From contig JAFYOF010000079.1 in the NCBI GenBank assembly GCA_017560305.1, forward strand, positions 1 through 6,328: a DNA stretch of 6,328 nt, in the 5' to 3' direction. Numbering within the stretch: position 1 is the first letter of the stretch; each line of letters opens with the position of its first letter. The notes beneath the pieces were generated by a model. It saw only the letters and a program-made list of their open reading frames with translations, did not search any database and was not told the origin of the DNA. A program made the position numbers and the translations under genes. Positions 5,873 to 6,328 of the stretch are shown here, in pieces. This DNA is from Alistipes sp. (GTDB taxonomy: Bacteria; Bacteroidota; Bacteroidia; Bacteroidales; Rikenellaceae).

Positions 5873-6046
5873 CTACTTCTCGTCCTTGCAGTGACAACGC
5901 ATCTTGTCGGCCTCCTCCTCGACATAATCGCGAATCTTGGAGCGCAACTCTGCGCCCGACTGAGGAGTTGTGAGCATAGCGGCTACCGAGCCTACCAATA
6001 AGCCTCCGAGAAATGAAACGAGGCTGCAAATACCTGTACTTTTCAT
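5873..6046 (-). CDS. YtxH-domain small membrane protein
   Basis: This 57-aa protein is MKSTGICSLVSFLGGLLVGS followed by VAAMLTTPQSGAELRSKIRD and a short acidic/basic tail rich in Glu and Lys. The pattern is the YtxH signature: one Gly/Ala/Leu-rich membrane helix (about 6-26), a TPQSG turn (the family's 'P-x-SG'), then an amphipathic charged helix starting ELR. The predicted place is the inner membrane with the charged tail in the cytoplasm. YtxH proteins are linked to general stress responses in Firmicutes; their molecular job is unknown. Two Cys (51, 53) near the C-terminus form a C-x-C pair that could bind metal or be redox active (inference). The start is the first ATG in frame and leaves no room for a longer N-terminus before the divergent gene. 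It is the first gene of a two-gene minus-strand unit. Confidence 0.8.
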   Translation of the reverse strand: MKSTGICSLVSFLGGLLVGSVAAMLTTPQSGAELRSKIRDYVEEEADKMRCHCKDEK

Positions 6047-6076
6047 AATATTATAGTATTAATTCACCCAACAGAG

Positions 6077-6107
6077 TTGCAAATTACGCGCCACGGTGTT
6101 ATATTTG
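6077..6107 (+). promoter_or_regulatory. Bacteroidetes-type promoter directly abutting the DUF1273 start codon
   Basis: TATATTTG (6100-6107) fits the -7 consensus TAnnTTTG exactly, and TTG at 6077-6079 lies 20 nt upstream, the same geometry as the phosphofructokinase promoter. Initiation is expected about 3-7 nt after the motif, at 6110-6114, while the ATG is at 6112. The transcript would be leaderless or have a leader of only one or two bases. Confidence 0.55.
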
Positions 6108-6111
6108 AGCA

Positions 6112-6328
6112 ATGAACCAGAAAAAAAATATCACCGTTGCCTTCACAGGTCACCGCTCATACAACGGCAGCGCCGATGAGCGACTCGCTGCGCTGCTGGA
6201 AGAACTCTACGGGCGTGGCTACCGCCGTTTCCTTACGGGTATGGCGTGGGGCTTCGACCTTGCGGCGGCAGAGGCGGTGATACGCCTTAAGCAGAGCCAC
6301 GAGGATGTGCAGTTAATAGCCATCGAAC
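6112..6328 (+). CDS. DUF1273/YpsA-like SLOG-superfamily protein, N-terminal part (runs off window)
   Basis: The first 72 codons are present. A short polar N-terminus is followed by a first strand and nucleotide-type loop VAFTGHRSYNG (9-19), then a helix, then FLTGMAWGFDLAAAE (about 40-54) and a strand at the window end (VQLIAIE). TGHR plus TGMAxGFDLxAAE is the pattern of DUF1273 (PF06908, YpsA group) in the SLOG/Rossmann-like superfamily. Members are thought to bind a nucleotide or nucleotide-derived ligand, and YpsA has been tied to cell division and stress in Gram-positives; no function is established for the Bacteroidetes form. The start is fixed by an in-frame TGA at 6106-6108 and by the next Met being 42 residues in, past the TGHR loop. 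It is divergent from the YtxH gene with 65 bp between the starts, and complete 3' sequence is missing. Confidence 0.8.
   Translation, partial: MNQKKNITVAFTGHRSYNGSADERLAALLEELYGRGYRRFLTGMAWGFDLAAAEAVIRLKQSHEDVQLIAIE

Noticed and set aside
5844..6029. Minus-strand 61-codon open frame between the small membrane gene and 6029.
   Set aside because: It is out of frame with the YtxH-like gene at 5873-6046, which has a recognisable domain and a membrane helix in the competing frame.
6047..6056. TATAAT-like box on the minus strand directly before the YtxH-like start codon.
   Set aside because: It lies 3 nt from the ATG, so transcription would start inside the gene; more likely chance in an AT-rich leader. 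A nearby minus-strand TAATTTG also misses the -7 consensus by one base in spacing.

Overview
The window looks like chromosomal DNA of a gut-type Bacteroidales bacterium. Three start regions carry the Bacteroidetes -7 promoter motif TAnnTTTG. Translation leaders are AT-rich and lack clear Shine-Dalgarno sequences. The phosphofructokinase is the pyrophosphate type, and the YtxH / small membrane protein pair and the DUF1273 gene are typical of this phylum. I cannot fix the family or genus (Alistipes, Parabacteroides and Odoribacter relatives are all possible). No rRNA, tRNA, CRISPR array, transposase or integrase is visible.

Left part (1-2314): a lipoprotein with a xylose-isomerase-like TIM barrel (62-913) is followed by a separately promoted PPi-dependent 6-phosphofructokinase (996-2228), which ends at a strong intrinsic terminator (2284-2314). 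Next comes a 389-bp gene-free spacer (2229-2617). It holds that terminator, a roughly 70-nt nested imperfect palindrome, a second short palindrome of the 'GTCATTGCGAG...' kind, and a -7 promoter element.

Centre (2618-5449): three tightly packed + strand genes form an apparent operon. They encode a steroid 5-alpha-reductase-family membrane protein (SRD5A-like), a single-domain Old-Yellow-Enzyme-type flavin oxidoreductase (candidate 5-beta-reductase, acting as 3-oxo-delta4 dehydrogenase/reductase), and a short-chain dehydrogenase (candidate 3-beta-hydroxysteroid dehydrogenase). This combination matches the 5AR / 5BR / 3-beta-HSDH module reported in gut Bacteroidales for making isoallo (5-alpha, 3-beta-hydroxy) bile acids such as isoallolithocholic acid. 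It is the most interesting part of the window. In the expected scheme the flavoenzyme interconverts 3-oxo-5-beta and 3-oxo-delta4 steroids, the membrane reductase reduces delta4 to the flat 5-alpha form, and the SDR reduces the 3-ketone to a 3-beta-hydroxyl. The upstream steps (bile salt hydrolysis, 7-dehydroxylation, 3-alpha oxidation) are not encoded here.

Right part (5450-6328): the operon ends at a long GC-rich hairpin (5452-5488) lying between convergent genes. On the minus strand sits a two-gene unit, a 57-aa YtxH-like protein (5873-6046) followed by a 105-aa two-helix membrane protein (5520-5837). Divergent from it, a DUF1273/YpsA-like SLOG protein starts at 6112 and runs off the window. 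Its promoter lies so close to the ATG that its mRNA should be leaderless or nearly so.
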